Notes: generated by a model not told the origin, from the letters alone. Positions 1-10,306 are shown, numbered from the stretch's first letter. The stretch: DNA of 64,000 bases from Neurospora tetraspora (GCF_033439725.1 NW_026944386.1:3534001-3598000); one strand, 5' to 3'. Program-made: numbers and translations.

Positions 1-723
1 AAGGACCTCGTCTCCTCCGTCAGCACCGGCACCTACTCCAGCTCCTCCTCCACCTACACCTCCATCATCAACGCCGTCACCACCTACGCCGACGGCTTCA
101 TCGACGTCGTTGCCCAGTACACTCCCTCCGACGGCTCCCTGACCGAGCAGTTCGACAAGGACAACGGCACCGCCATCAGCGCCACCCACCTCACCTGGTC
201 CTACGCCGCCTTCCTTTCCGCCGCCGCCCGCCGCGCCGGCATCGTCTCTTCCTCGTGGGGCGCCGCGTCCGCCAACTCTCTGCCCGGCTCCTGCGCCGCC
301 TCTACCGTCGCCGGCACCTACGCCACCGCGACCGCCACCTCCTTCCCCGCCAACCTCACGCCCGCCAGCACCACCGTTACCCCTCCCGCACAGACCGGCT
401 GCGCTTCTGATCATGAGGTTTTGGTTACCTTCAACGAGAAGGTCACCACCAGCCCCGGCCAGACCGTCAAGCTCGTCGGCAGCATCGCTGCCCTCGGCAA
501 CTGGGCCCCCGCTAGCGGCGTCGCCCTGTCGGCTAGCCAGTACACCTCCAGCAACCCGACTTGGTACACCACCATTGCGCTGCCCCAGGGTACCTCGTTC
601 ACGTACAAGTATGTGGTTGTTAACTCGGATGGGAGCGTGAAGTGGGAGAGCGATCCGAACCGCAGCTATGTGGTTGCGAGTAACTGCGTGGCGACGGCGA
701 CTATTAATGATACTTGGAGGTAA
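1..723 (+). CDS. Glucoamylase C-terminal part with starch-binding domain (5' end outside window)
   Basis: Frame 1 is open from the first base to a TAA at 721-723, giving the last 240 residues. The first ~105 residues look like the end of a glycoside hydrolase family 15 catalytic domain: an amphipathic helix region, then the conserved stretch around THLTWSYAAFLSAAARRAG near the end of fungal glucoamylases. A short Thr/Ala/Pro/Ser-rich linker follows (about residues 108-130). The final ~100 residues match a CBM20 starch-binding domain: VTFNEKVTTSPGQTVKLVGS, then LGNW, and a KYVVVNSDGSVKWE segment with conserved Trp. By family, the enzyme is secreted and releases glucose from non-reducing ends of starch. 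The linker is short compared with Aspergillus glucoamylases. The signal peptide lies outside the window. Confidence 0.93.
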   Translation, partial: KDLVSSVSTGTYSSSSSTYTSIINAVTTYADGFIDVVAQYTPSDGSLTEQFDKDNGTAISATHLTWSYAAFLSAAARRAGIVSSSWGAASANSLPGSCAASTVAGTYATATATSFPANLTPASTTVTPPAQTGCASDHEVLVTFNEKVTTSPGQTVKLVGSIAALGNWAPASGVALSASQYTSSNPTWYTTIALPQGTSFTYKYVVVNSDGSVKWESDPNRSYVVASNCVATATINDTWR

Positions 724-1224
724 ATTGTTTGCCTTGGCAAGGTCATGAATGTAAAGAAAATGAGGAAGGAAATGGGAATGGGAATGAGTGATGAGCGAAA
801 TGTAGAATGAAGAACCTGGTATCAGTAGTCAAGGAGAAACAGAGGGATTAGGAAAGGGAGACAGAGAGTGCAGTGGGATATCAACCACGGAGGAAGAAAG
901 GAAAGAAGGTAAAACAGGACTTCTTTTCGCATCGGCATCGGCTTGGGCATTTCTTAGCATGCACGGCTACTTGCATCCTTTTCTTTCCCCCTCCTATCCT
1001 ATCCGTATCTTCCTCTCACTCCACACACGGGCACACACACACAACCCTTTTTATATTCTCTGTATCAAAAATTTCAAGTTTCAACATAGCATAGAAAATG
1101 TATAAACATCAAACCACACACACCAACCATCCGATGACTTTCTCGTTTGCAAAAGAAGAAGGGCTTCACTCATTGGCTGCTTATAAGGTGAATGTTCAAA
1201 GAGTAATTACAACAAGCTTCAAAA
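724..1224. other. Intergenic, 3' flank of glucoamylase
   Basis: About 500 bases between the glucoamylase stop and the tRNA-Arg gene. It holds the presumed 3' UTR, purine-rich at 760-910, and a short CA-rich stretch near 1021-1043. I see no convincing gene. Confidence 0.6.
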
Positions 1225-1296
1225 GGTCCGCTGGCTCAATGGCAGAGCGTCTGACTACGAATCAGGAGGTTCCAGGTTCGACCCCTGGGTGGATCG
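1225..1296 (+). tRNA. tRNA-Arg (anticodon ACG)
   Basis: A 72-nt intronless tRNA folds by eye. The acceptor GGTCCGC (1225-1231) pairs with GTGGATC (1289-1295), with two G-U pairs, and G is the discriminator. The anticodon stem TCTGA/TCAGG encloses the loop CTACGAA, so the anticodon is ACG (Arg, CGU codons after A-to-I editing). The T arm CCAGG/CCTGG has the loop TTCGACC. The A-box-like TGGCTCAATGG and the B-box GGTTCGACCC are intact. The first oligo-T run of four or more downstream is the 72-nt T tract starting 35 nt past the mature 3' end, so Pol III presumably terminates there. Confidence 0.95.
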
Positions 1297-1328
1297 AGAT
1301 GAGATGGTGGCAGTGATGTGCCTCAAAT

Positions 1329-1330
<2 letters not shown>

Positions 1331-1402
<72 letters not shown>
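1331..1402 (+). repeat. Poly(T) tract, 72 uninterrupted T
   Basis: Seventy-two consecutive T residues on the + strand, starting 34 nt after the tRNA-Arg gene. It can act as a Pol III terminator for the tRNA. Its length far exceeds the usual 4-8 T, which suggests expansion by slippage or the poly(A) tail of a minus-strand retroposed copy. No open reading frame or recognisable retroelement body adjoins it. Confidence 0.95.
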
Positions 1403-1403
<1 letters not shown>

Positions 1404-2308
1404 AACGAGTCATGTATGTGTAAGACCCCTCCCTGGCCGGGACTGGAGTGAATGACTGGCCATCCTTTTTGTTCAACACCTGCAAGTAGATATATGTCTT
1501 GAATGCTGAAGTAATGGAGGTCGAACATTCTTGTTTTGTTGTTGTTTTACGTAAGTCCTCTTGGGTTTACGTAAATTGTCCAAAGGTTGGATAACGTGAG
1601 ACTTCAACGAGAGTTCTGTTTTGCCTTGTTTTGTAACTGTGTGGTTTGGCCTAGTACAGTGCATGTTCAACTTGCCCCTGTCCTGTTATCGTGAAGGCTC
1701 GCTCTTCTTCACTCAGCAGGATATGGGCAGAAAAGCCGAGACCTTTTCAGGCATGGGTGATATGCCCGAGGTTTCGGTTTTTTTTTTGTCATTGGCGTGT
1801 ACAGTAAGAGATTGTAGAGACAGATGTCAGTGGTATGGTAAATAGGTAGTTCGGTAAGATTGTATCTCAAGTACGCCCAAAAATCGTTTTATATCCTTTT
1901 GTCCCGCTTGCCCATTCCCATCACAAGCAACGCTTTAGTTGTTGTGGTATATGCTTTGTCAAAAACCCAAAAACCAGAGAGGAGGCATTATATAATACAT
2001 GAGATGTAGAAACCATTGAACGCCGTTTTGTTCCTGCGCGGGGGCATATGTTGCATACAATTCGTTTTGTTGATGTTGTACACGGGGCTATTATAGTCGA
2101 GCCCCTTTTCTCTTATTTTCCTTTTTGGTTTCCCTGGCTATATGTTGAGCCCCTTTCTTGAACTTTTCTTTTGCTTCATGAGCTTGTTGACATGTCATGT
2201 CATGCGATGTCATGACATCTCAGGGTATCCTGCCCTGCCCTGCCAAGCCCATGCCCAGAATCTCTGCCCATCCTTTTTTCGGTTGTTGGAAGAAACGGAT
2301 AGAAACAT
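1403..2308. other. Intergenic, no gene seen
   Basis: About 900 bases between the poly(T) tract and the 3' end of the GrpE gene. The right part is the likely 3' UTR of the minus-strand GrpE gene. Short ORFs here lack codon bias and recognisable motifs. Confidence 0.55.
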
Positions 2309-3101
2309 TTATTTGTTCTTGACGACGCCGACCTGGGCGGGGCGGAGGACGCGGCCGTTGAGCTTGAAGCCCTTCTGCTGGACGTGGAAGACGACGTTGT
2401 GCTCCTTGTCGGGCATGGGGGCCATGAAGGTGGCCTCGTGCTCGTTGGGGTTGAAGACCTCACCCATGGGCTCGATGCGCTCGAGACCGTGCTTCTTGAG
2501 GGTCTGGAGGAGGATGTTCTCGGTCATCTTGAGGCCCTCGTAGAGGTTGACGAGGTCCTTGAAGTGCTCGGACTGCTCCTCCGACTTGAGCTTCTCCTCA
2601 GGAACCACGCTCAAGGCGCGGTCGAAGTTGTCGACGCTTTCAACGAGGTCCTTGGCGAACTTTTGAATGGCGAAGTCCTTGGCCTGCTTGACCTCGCGGG
2701 CGGTGCGCTCCTGGAGGTTGCGGAAGTCGGCGACGGTGCGAAGGCACTTGTCCTGTAGAGAGGGGCACCCCGTGTAAGCGACTTGTCCACCATAGCTGTA
2801 TGCTTTTGTAGCTTTAAAGACCAACCTTCCACTCGCGGGCCTCAGCGTCCTTGGCCTCGAGCTGCTTCTTGAGGGCAGCAACGACATCATCGGCCTCACC
2901 CTCCTTCTTCTCGGCGCCCTCGTCGGCCTTCTTCTCACCCTCAGCCTCGGCACTGTACCACCGGGCGGCGGAGCGCAGCTGGGGAGCAGCTGTCCGGGCA
3001 GCCTGCATCTGGAAGATCTGGGAAGCAATAGGGCGCTGGGCGGCGACACGGGTGCCGGAGCAGAGGGCTCTGGAAGAGCGGGTGAGGGCTGTTCGTAGCA
3101 T
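2309..3101 (-). CDS. mge1: Mitochondrial GrpE nucleotide-exchange factor (Mge1-like)
   Basis: Two exons on the minus strand: 3101-2826 and 2752-2309, with a 73-nt intron (donor GTTGGT, acceptor CTACAG) in phase 0, giving 239 aa. The N-terminus MLRTALTRSSRALCSG is Arg/Ser-rich without acids, as in a mitochondrial presequence. An acidic linker and a coiled-coil segment follow. Across the splice junction the protein reads KKQLEAKDAEAREWK/DKCLRTVADFRNLQERT, the GrpE core helix, and then the C-terminal beta domain with HEATFMAPMPD and LNGRVLRPAQVGV. By family it releases ADP from mitochondrial Hsp70 in matrix import and folding. The upstream in-frame Met was not chosen because the presequence starts cleanly at 3101. 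The gene is divergent from rpb3 across 720 bp. Confidence 0.95.
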
Positions 3102-3821
3102 TTTGGCTGGGTATCTGGATGTGACGGGTGGTGAGATCTGGCGATGTCCGGGACAGGGAAGGGTCGCGTGTTGAAGAGGCACTTTCAAGAAATTTTGAGA
3201 CAGCTGCGCTAGCACGGGACGCGGGGACGGCATGGACGGGCGGCGGGTGGGCGGCCAACAGGGGCCTCGCAGTCTCCCACAGTGGGAATGGGTGCTGCTG
3301 CATCAGTCCTCTCGGCCGGCTGGGCGGGAGCGAACCGAAAAGCGGGTCATGAACGGACCGCGGGCAAAGTCGACAAATTGCCTGCCGGGCCATCGAATCT
3401 GATGCTCAAAAGTTGGAGCTCCAACAGCGGGTCTGCCTTGGCGGGGCTCTTCTGTGCGGGGAGATGGACCTTTTTAAAGACACGCCGTGGAGTTGGTCAA
3501 CGCCAGGTCATGTGAAGATAAGGCGTATTCCCTGTAACTTTGCCTGCCAGGCGAGGGTGAATTGGCGACTGGACGGAAACCTGGTGGCGCCTCGAACCTC
3601 GACCCGTCAACGCGCCGAAACTGAAATCAGTCCGCAACTTGCATTTCGCACCACCCGGCCCTTAACAAAGGCCACCTCAACCTCAACTCAACCTCTCCCT
3701 CGAACCACAACCTCCCGAACCGTTTCCTTCCGCATCCAAAACTTCATACATCACAAAACGTACGATCGAGAACTACGACGGTAGCGAACGCGACTGACCG
3801 ACCGACGGTCAACACGCAACG
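3102..3821. promoter_or_regulatory. Divergent promoter region between mge1 and rpb3
   Basis: 720 bases separate the two start codons and must contain both promoters and 5' leaders. The rpb3 side (3650-3800) is CT/CA-rich, with repeated CCTC and ACC groups typical of fungal leaders. No TATA box or known operator was identified with confidence. Confidence 0.5.
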
Positions 3822-4981
3822 ATGGATTACGATCCGATGGTGATGGACGACGCCGAGTCCTTGGGACCGGTCGTCAAAATCTCACAAGTATGTTCTGTGT
3901 GCTTTTGCTCGCAGCAAAATGCGCTCGGCTGCTCGTTCCTCGTTCTAAACCATCGTTCTAGGCGGACAACACCCGAGTCAAGTTCGAGCTCTCTAACACC
4001 GAGATCTGCTTCGCCAACTCCCTCCGTCGCGTCATGCTTGCCGAAATTCCCACGATTGCCATCGATCTAGTCGAGATCGAGGCCAACAGCTCCGTTTTGG
4101 CTGACGAGTTCATCGCCCACCGCCTCGGTCTAATCCCACTTAACGCCGAGGGAATCGATGCACTTCTCTATTCTCGGGAGTGCGACTGCGACGAGTACTG
4201 CGAGCATTGCAGTGTGACCCTCAACCTTCACGCCAAGTGCACTGGCGACGACATCATGCAAGTTTGTGCTCGCGATCTTGTTCCAGTGGGCGATCGTGTC
4301 AACCAAGTTCTTGGATCGCCCATCATCAACGATCCGGAAGGGCAAGGTCCCCTGATCCTTAAGCTCCGCCACGGCCAGGAGATCAAGCTCCAGTGCATCG
4401 CCAAGAAGGGCATTGCAAAGGAGCACTCCAAGTGGGCTCCAAGTGCCGCCATCGGCTTCGAGTACGACCCACACAACAAGCTGCACCACCTCGATTTGTG
4501 GTACGAGCAGGATCCCAAGAAGGAGTGGTAAGTACATGACAAATCCCAGTTTACCCAATCCTCTTTGATTTTACTCGTAGCTCACCATGTTTTCACCAGG
4601 CCTCCTTCGGAGTATGCCGACTGGGAAGAGCCTCCCCAGGAGGGCGAGCCATTCGATTACGATGCCGTCCCACAACGCTTTTACTTCAACGTCGAGACCG
4701 CCGGTCCCATCCCTCCCGATGCCATTGTCCACGAAGGCATCAAGGTCATTCAGCAGAAGCTGGCTGGACTGATCCACGAACTTACCGAAAGCGACGGTGG
4801 TGAGAACGGATACAACGGACCGCGTAGCCCAGGCTACAACGAGGGTGGCGACAATTGGAACGATCAGGGATCCTTTACGCCATATGGAAATGGAGGAAAT
4901 CAGAGCTCTTGGGGAGGCCAGGGCGGCGCCACGCCCTACGGAGCGACGCCTTACGGTGGCGGCCAAAATTCTTGGTCTTGA
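3822..4981 (+). CDS. rpb3: RNA polymerase II core subunit Rpb3
   Basis: Three exons: 3822-3887, 3962-4527 and 4600-4981, with introns GTATGT..TAG and GTAAGT..CAG, giving 337 aa. The first domain carries the alpha-subunit-like dimerisation motif (FELSNTEICFANSLRRVMLAEIP) and LADEFIAHRLGLIPL. The zinc loop is visible as ECDCDEYCEHC (C-x-C-x3-C-x2-C). FYFNVETAGPIPPDAIV belongs to the closing part of the dimerisation domain. By family it pairs with Rpb11 as the eukaryotic equivalent of the bacterial alpha dimer and nucleates assembly of Pol II. The tail (about residues 265-337) is Gly/Asn/Tyr/Ser-rich low complexity with TPYG repeats. It ends GGGQNSWS and is longer than the yeast tail. Confidence 0.97.
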
Positions 4982-6164
4982 GCATCATCTGCTTACAGTC
5001 TGCCGTTTACGACGTCGATTACTCCTCCCGACGGCTTGCGAGGTCATTGCGCATGTATTTTTCGGGAGGTTTTGGGTATCTGCGGCATCTTTGCGGCGCG
5101 GTCTCTCAGCTGCGCACTTCGATCAACAACACAACACTTTCATCGATGCTGATTTACGCATCTCTACATACTCCCGGCATTATCACCGACTCAGCATCTG
5201 CCAAATAACCGCGGCGCCTCAAGTCCCTTGCTGCTGGGACCATTAACCAGTCACACTGCGTGGCCAATTTCCATGTCAGTCATCAGGGGCAAATGACAGA
5301 CGTTTGGCATTAGCCACGAGCCGCCACGTTAGGTCAATCTTGGGGGAAACGCGGAAAAGGAATTATGAGGACTGGAACTTGAAATTAAGGAAGAGGGGAG
5401 AGGCGCATTCTGAGGGTTCAAGTCAGGGCGAGAGGAACCAGAGCATATCTTATTTGAGCATCCCTCGCCCAGACATCACAAATACTAAACAACGGAAAGA
5501 GGACGGCTTTTTCTATTGGCGTCCTGCAAATGATCTATCGCACAATTGCGAGGTATAGACAAAAGGTGAAATCTAGTCGCCATAGTCTGGTGGCTTCAAA
5601 TAGGGACAAAAATACCCAAAAAAAACATTTATAAACGGTTATCAAGTGCAAAGTCCATGAATAACCGAGAGGCGATTCTCGCCGAATACTCGAGTCTGAT
5701 AAGCACTTGCTGCTCTGGTCTATTTGCTTTAAACACGACTCCATGGGAAACACCAAACTCCTAAGGTAGAACTACATGAAGCCAGAACGCCATTGTAGAC
5801 ATGACAGTCCCACCGCCGCTCCAATGTTTGACGGATGAGGGGATATCTAACAGGAACAACATGAATGAAAAAAAAGGAAAAAAAAAACATGAGGTGTCGC
5901 CATCTAGCCTCTGACAGAAAGAAACCCCCACCCGGTCTCATAAAATGCAGATTTCTTCTATGCAAATCCGTCCATTATGGCCCTACCAACAACCAAAACC
6001 AACCAATCTTTTGATGAAATGCACCGAAAAACCGCTGTTGCTGCTGCTGCAAGTCCGTCTATGTGATAGACTCCCAAGACTGGACATGGGAGGGAACGTG
6101 AGGAAGAAAGAGGAAAACAAGGAAAAAAGGAGCCAGGAAGAGGAACGAATGGACACTCGGACAC
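4982..6164. other. Convergent 3' intergenic region
   Basis: About 1.2 kb between the 3' ends of rpb3 (+) and the mitochondrial carrier (-). It contains their 3' UTRs. Short ORFs have no recognisable domains. An A-rich stretch lies at 5865-5890. Nothing else was seen. Confidence 0.55.
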
Positions 6165-7358
6165 TCATTCCTCAATACCCTTGACCTTCTTGTACATCTT
6201 CCGATGGCCTTCCAAGAAGATAAAGGTGCAGATCGTTTGTCTGTCCGCGTCACACACCTCGTTAGCACAACCAATCCCTTAAACCCACAGACCACACCCA
6301 CAACGAAAAGAAAAAGGGAAGTACTTACGGCCCCAACCTCAAAAAACTCGGCACCCACCCCTTAAACATCCACCTCACCCCCTCCTGCGCATACAAGCTC
6401 CCCAGCACCTGCCCAATACTGCTTTTCCCGCTCGCGCTCATCACCCGCGTCTTGATCACATCAATCGGGCTCGTCACCGTCGCCGCCGCCACGCCCGCCA
6501 GGAAACTCGCGCTGAAGTGCGTCGCCAGGTTATCCTCCAAGGGCGTGTGCCTAATCAGGATGCGCTTAAACACATCATAACTAGCCAGCTGGCTGGCCGT
6601 CATGGCCGCCGCCCGGGCACTATTGGGCCAGACACCTCTAAACCAGCTCCGAAACCCTTCCTCGCGCGTCATCCGCGCCAAGCCGTCGATGGCGTGGGCG
6701 TAGTTACGTCTTTGCGCGGGGGGCAGAGCGGCGTCGTGCTGCATCCGCACGTTCAGCACGTCTGCCACGTTGCCGACTAAGCCGCCGGCTACGCCGGAGA
6801 CGGTGGCCATGGCGATCAGAAGGGGGAAGGAGGCGGGGGAGTCTTTGGTGGTGAAGCGGGTCTTGAGCTCTTCGTAGATGCCGAAGCGCGTGGTGCTGTA
6901 GGTGATTTGGCGGAGGAGAGAGGCGGAGAGGCCGTTGTAGAGGCCGGTGATGCCGTGGTGGCGGAGGATGTGGACGACGGTGCCGGACATGGATTTGGGG
7001 GCGTCGCCGGTGCGCATTTGGAGGCGGACTTTGACTGTTTTGAGGGGGGCATTGGGGTTAGTGGTGGTGTTCTTGTTCTTGGTGCTGGTCACGGGCAAAA
7101 CTTACCGAGATCGAGAGGATGTGTGACGGTGGCAGCCATGCTGCTGGCGCTTCCTCCGAACCAGAAGGGATAGTGTATTGTTTGTTGCTTGGACTTGATC
7201 GTCGTGGTCGTCGTCGTGGTCGTCGCCGCGACTACGGGCTTATCTGATGTCGTCTGTTTCTCCATGATTGCTTGCGCTGCTGGCTTCGTGACAGACGCTG
7301 CGGTGTATTTGGAATCCGAAGGCGAAGGCGCTCCGAGGCCAGTGGTGACGGCCTGCAT
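6165..7358 (-). CDS. Mitochondrial carrier, dicarboxylate-carrier type
   Basis: Three exons on the minus strand: 7358-7106, 7034-6329 and 6240-6165, giving 344 aa, with GTAAGT donors at both introns. Three carrier repeats are seen. Signature 1, HPLDLVKVRLQ, is completed across the first splice junction. Signature 2 is NVADVLNVRMQ, where the usual Pro is Val. Signature 3 is SPIDVIKTRVM. The set, together with GLYNGLSASLLRQITYSTTRFGIYEELK, matches the dicarboxylate carrier subgroup (yeast Dic1), which exchanges malate or succinate for phosphate across the inner mitochondrial membrane. The N-terminal ~55 residues are a Thr/Ala/Lys-rich extension with a Thr run and could be unstructured. The last exon encodes only QTICTFIFLEGHRKMYKKVKG and a few more residues. 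The substrate is inferred from family resemblance only. Confidence 0.9.
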
Positions 7359-7849
7359 TGTTGCTTATATACGAAACCGCCCACGAGGGTTCTTGCCGGG
7401 GTCCGTTCTTCGTGATGGGGCTTGTTATGGAGCAAGTGTGGAAGTCGGGAGAGACGGGACGAGAGAATACCAAGAGGTCGATTTGTTACAGAGGCATTCC
7501 GGATCACCGGCAAACAGCAATCCCAGTTCGATTGATATCAATGGAAGAAAAGAATATGCAAAGGCGGATGCAGGTTCGAGGAACTCAATCTCGCATGCGT
7601 AAATGTATGATGCGTTCGTCTGATTTTGGAGAAAGCAGGTCCCAAGGTCCAAACCCAAAAAGTCGAGACGAGATGACGACAGGTAAGGTATTTTACTGAA
7701 TATGAACATGAAAGAAACAAGAAGTGGGAAACGAACGGTGTACAAGACTCGAAGAAAACCTACGATAAGCGGGCTCCATCGTCTAGACCGCCATGCCGGG
7801 AACTGCAGGTTCCTGAACAGGGCGTTATCAGCCCCAGCGTAGCGCCGAC
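7359..7849. other. Upstream region of the mitochondrial carrier
   Basis: About 490 bases between the carrier start and the MITE. It presumably carries the carrier promoter and leader. No gene was recognised. Confidence 0.5.
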
Positions 7850-7852
7850 TGA

Positions 7853-8295
7853 GGGCGTGTTCGGTAACCCAGTAAATGGTTCAGTAAATATTACTGGTCG
7901 GATTTACTAAATGCTGTACGAGTGCAAATCAGTAAATAATTTCAGTAAATGTTACTGACCGTATTTACCGAGTCCTGTTCGAACCATTAGTAAATCTCCT
8001 GTCCGTAATTCGCCCAAAAAACCGGTCCAGTAAATAGGTGGATACGCAACTCCCATTCGCCCAATCAAACAACACCATTTACTGAGAAACATTTCCGGAC
8101 CTCTGACCCTCTGGAAATGCCAACCAGTATCGCGAATTTACGAGACTAGTTACGCTGGCCACCTCAGACCTTTTGGAAATCCAAACCAGTATCACGAATT
8201 TACGAGATCATTTACGTCTGGTCCGTGCCACCCGCCATAAATCCATTTACTGAAATCCCTTTACTGAGGCTCTTACTGGGTTACCGAACACGCCC
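7853..8295. mobile_element. Non-autonomous inverted-repeat transposon (MITE), PIF/Harbinger (Tourist)-like
   Basis: A 443-bp element is bounded by a perfect 23-bp terminal inverted repeat: 7853-7875, beginning GGGCGTGTTCGGTAACC, against 8273-8295. It is flanked on both sides by the trinucleotide TGA (7850-7852 and 8296-8298), a 3-bp target-site duplication. A TIR starting GGG/GGC with a TGTTCGGTwA core and a 3-bp TNA-type duplication are hallmarks of Tourist/PIF-Harbinger MITEs. Subterminal CAGTAAAT motifs recur in both halves (for example 7870, 7882, 7930, 7943) and are candidate transposase-binding repeats. There is no coding capacity. The element lies in the divergent promoter between the carrier and PheRS, 371 bp upstream of the PheRS start codon. 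Confidence 0.88.
8099..8222. repeat. 62-bp tandem duplication inside the MITE
   Basis: Two adjacent diverged copies of a 62-bp unit, 8099-8160 and 8161-8222, align without gaps: ACCTCTGACC with ACCTCAGACC, and GGAAATGCCAACCAGTATCG with GGAAATCCAAACCAGTATCA. This is an internal amplification within the mobile element. Confidence 0.85.
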
Positions 8296-8298
8296 TGA

Positions 8299-8666
8299 GG
8301 GCATGCGGTTCCGGTTGTGGTTTTTTTTCTTCTTCGGCCCCTAGAATACCGAGCATTGACCCGAAAAGACAGCTGAAAGTGAAAATTTGGGGACCGAGGA
8401 CAGAGGGGGGAAACGATGTCATCGTGCAGGACTTTTTGGAACAAGGCCCCACACGTCACGCTTGGCACCTTCCATGTGTCAATTGTCAAGCCCCATTGGC
8501 CCCTGTAAGTTTAGCAGATCTCCGGGCCGGGCATCGTAGCCGTGGAGGGAATTTTGAGCATTGGGCAATTTTTGTGCTTGTCGGCTGGCCAGCAAGGTCC
8601 CTCCCCTCCACCCAATTGTTTACTTTCGATATCGCGATCGCGACTTGACTCGTCCTACACATTGCA
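8299..8666. promoter_or_regulatory. PheRS upstream region
   Basis: About 370 bases between the MITE and the PheRS start codon, the probable core promoter and leader. No specific element was recognised. Confidence 0.4.
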
Positions 8667-10306
8667 ATGGCTGGACCACGAGTTCTCGCGGCCAATGTCA
8701 TGCGGGTCGTGCCTCGCATTGGGGCTCGCTCCCATGTGAGGGCCTCTGCCACGGCTTCGCTTTTGCGACTCAGCGCACAAGCTGGAGGCAGACTGAGCTT
8801 GACCAGAGCTCCCAGCCATTGTCTCCGAGTAGCATCTTATTCCTCCTCTGCAGGTCAGCATACTATGTCTACTTAGCTTCCAGAAGCTCTAACCAAACTC
8901 GGACTCTAAACAACGCAAAACAAAAAGGTGGTGCTGCTAGCTCCCCTCCCCCACCTTCGACCCCGAACAGCTCGCGACCGGCCACCATCGAGGTCAATGG
9001 CAAGACCTACACCACCGACGAATGGTACAACGTCCCCCAGACCGTCCTCGCTCTCACCGGCCGCAAGCTTCATCTCCAGAAAGACCACCCCGTTGCCATC
9101 ACCCGCCAGATCATTGAGTCCAAGTTCCCGACAGCTACCTACAAGCGCTACAATGAGTTCGACCCCGTCGTCAGCACCATCCAGAACTTCGACTCGCTCG
9201 GCTTCCCGCCCGACCACGTCGGCCGCGCCCGCTCCGACACCTACTACATCAACGAGACCACGCTCCTGCGCACCCACACCTCTGCCCACCAGGCCGATAC
9301 CTTCCGCGCCAGCGCCTCGGACGGCTACCTGATCAGCGCCGACGTCTACCGCCGCGACGAGGTCGACCGCAGCCACTACCCCGTCTTCCACCAGATGGAG
9401 GGCGCCCGCGTGTGGGACCGCACCAAGGTTCCCAACGGCGACGTCGTGGCCGCCATCTACGCCGACCTGGCCAAGCTGCCCACGCACGACGTCAAGGTCG
9501 AGGACCCCAACCCGCCGCACCACCCGGAGCGCAACCCGCTGCAGAGCGAGCACCATACCCCCGAGGAGGCCGAGGCCGTCGCCGCCCACCTCAAGCGCTC
9601 GCTCGAGCTCATGGTCGTCGAGATCTTCACCCGCGCCAAGCAGGCCGCCGCTCGCCAGGATCCCAACTACGTCGACGAGCCGCTGCGCGTTCGCTGGGTT
9701 GAAGCCTACTTCCCTTTTACGTCCCCCTCTTGGGAACTCGAGGTGTACTACCAGGGTGACTGGCTCGAGGTGCTGGGTTGTGGTGTCTGCAAGCAGGAGC
9801 TGTTCATCAATGCGGACCAGCCGCAGCAGCTCGGCTGGGCGTTCGGCATCGGTCTCGAGCGCATTGCCATGCTTCTGTTCCAGATCCCCGACATCCGTCT
9901 GTTCTGGTCCAAGGATGAGCGCTTCTTGAGCCAGTTCACTGGTGTGCAGGATGGCCTTGATAAGCTGAAGCGGTTCGTCCCCTTCTCCAAGTATCCGGCT
10001 TGCTGGAAGGATGTGTCTTTCTGGCTGCGGTCGACGTCCGCGGCGGGTGGAAACACTGCCGTGGCCAATGTGCATGACTTCCACGAGAATGACTTGATGG
10101 AGGTGGTGCGCGATGTTGCCGGTGATGTGGTGGAAGACGTCCAGCTGAAGGACCAGTTCACCCATCCCAAGACGGGAAGAAAGAGCATGTGCTATAGAAT
10201 CAACTATAGGAGCTTGGAGAAGACCCTGACGAACGAGGAGGCGAACGACTTCCACGAGCGGGTAAGGCAGGGTTTGGTGGAGAAGCTTGGTGTTGAGCTT
10301 AGGTAG
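8667..10306 (+). CDS. msf1: Mitochondrial phenylalanyl-tRNA synthetase
   Basis: Two exons, 8667-8853 and 8928-10306, with a 74-nt intron (donor GTCAGC; CTAAC-like branch points at 8889 and 8905), giving 521 aa. The N-terminal ~60 residues are Arg/Ser/Ala-rich with no acids, a mitochondrial presequence. The class II core is visible: HTSAHQADTF (motif 2 region), DVYRRDEVDRSHYPVFHQMEG, RVRWVEAYFPFTSPSWELEV, and motif 3 as GWAFGIGLERIAMLLFQIPDIRLFW. A C-terminal ferredoxin-fold anticodon-binding domain (about residues 425-521) contains SKYPACWKDVSFWL and GRKSMCYRINYRS. The single-chain architecture (catalytic plus FDX-ACB) is that of organellar PheRS, not the cytosolic alpha2beta2 enzyme. It charges mitochondrial tRNA-Phe. 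The length is slightly above yeast Msf1. Confidence 0.96.
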
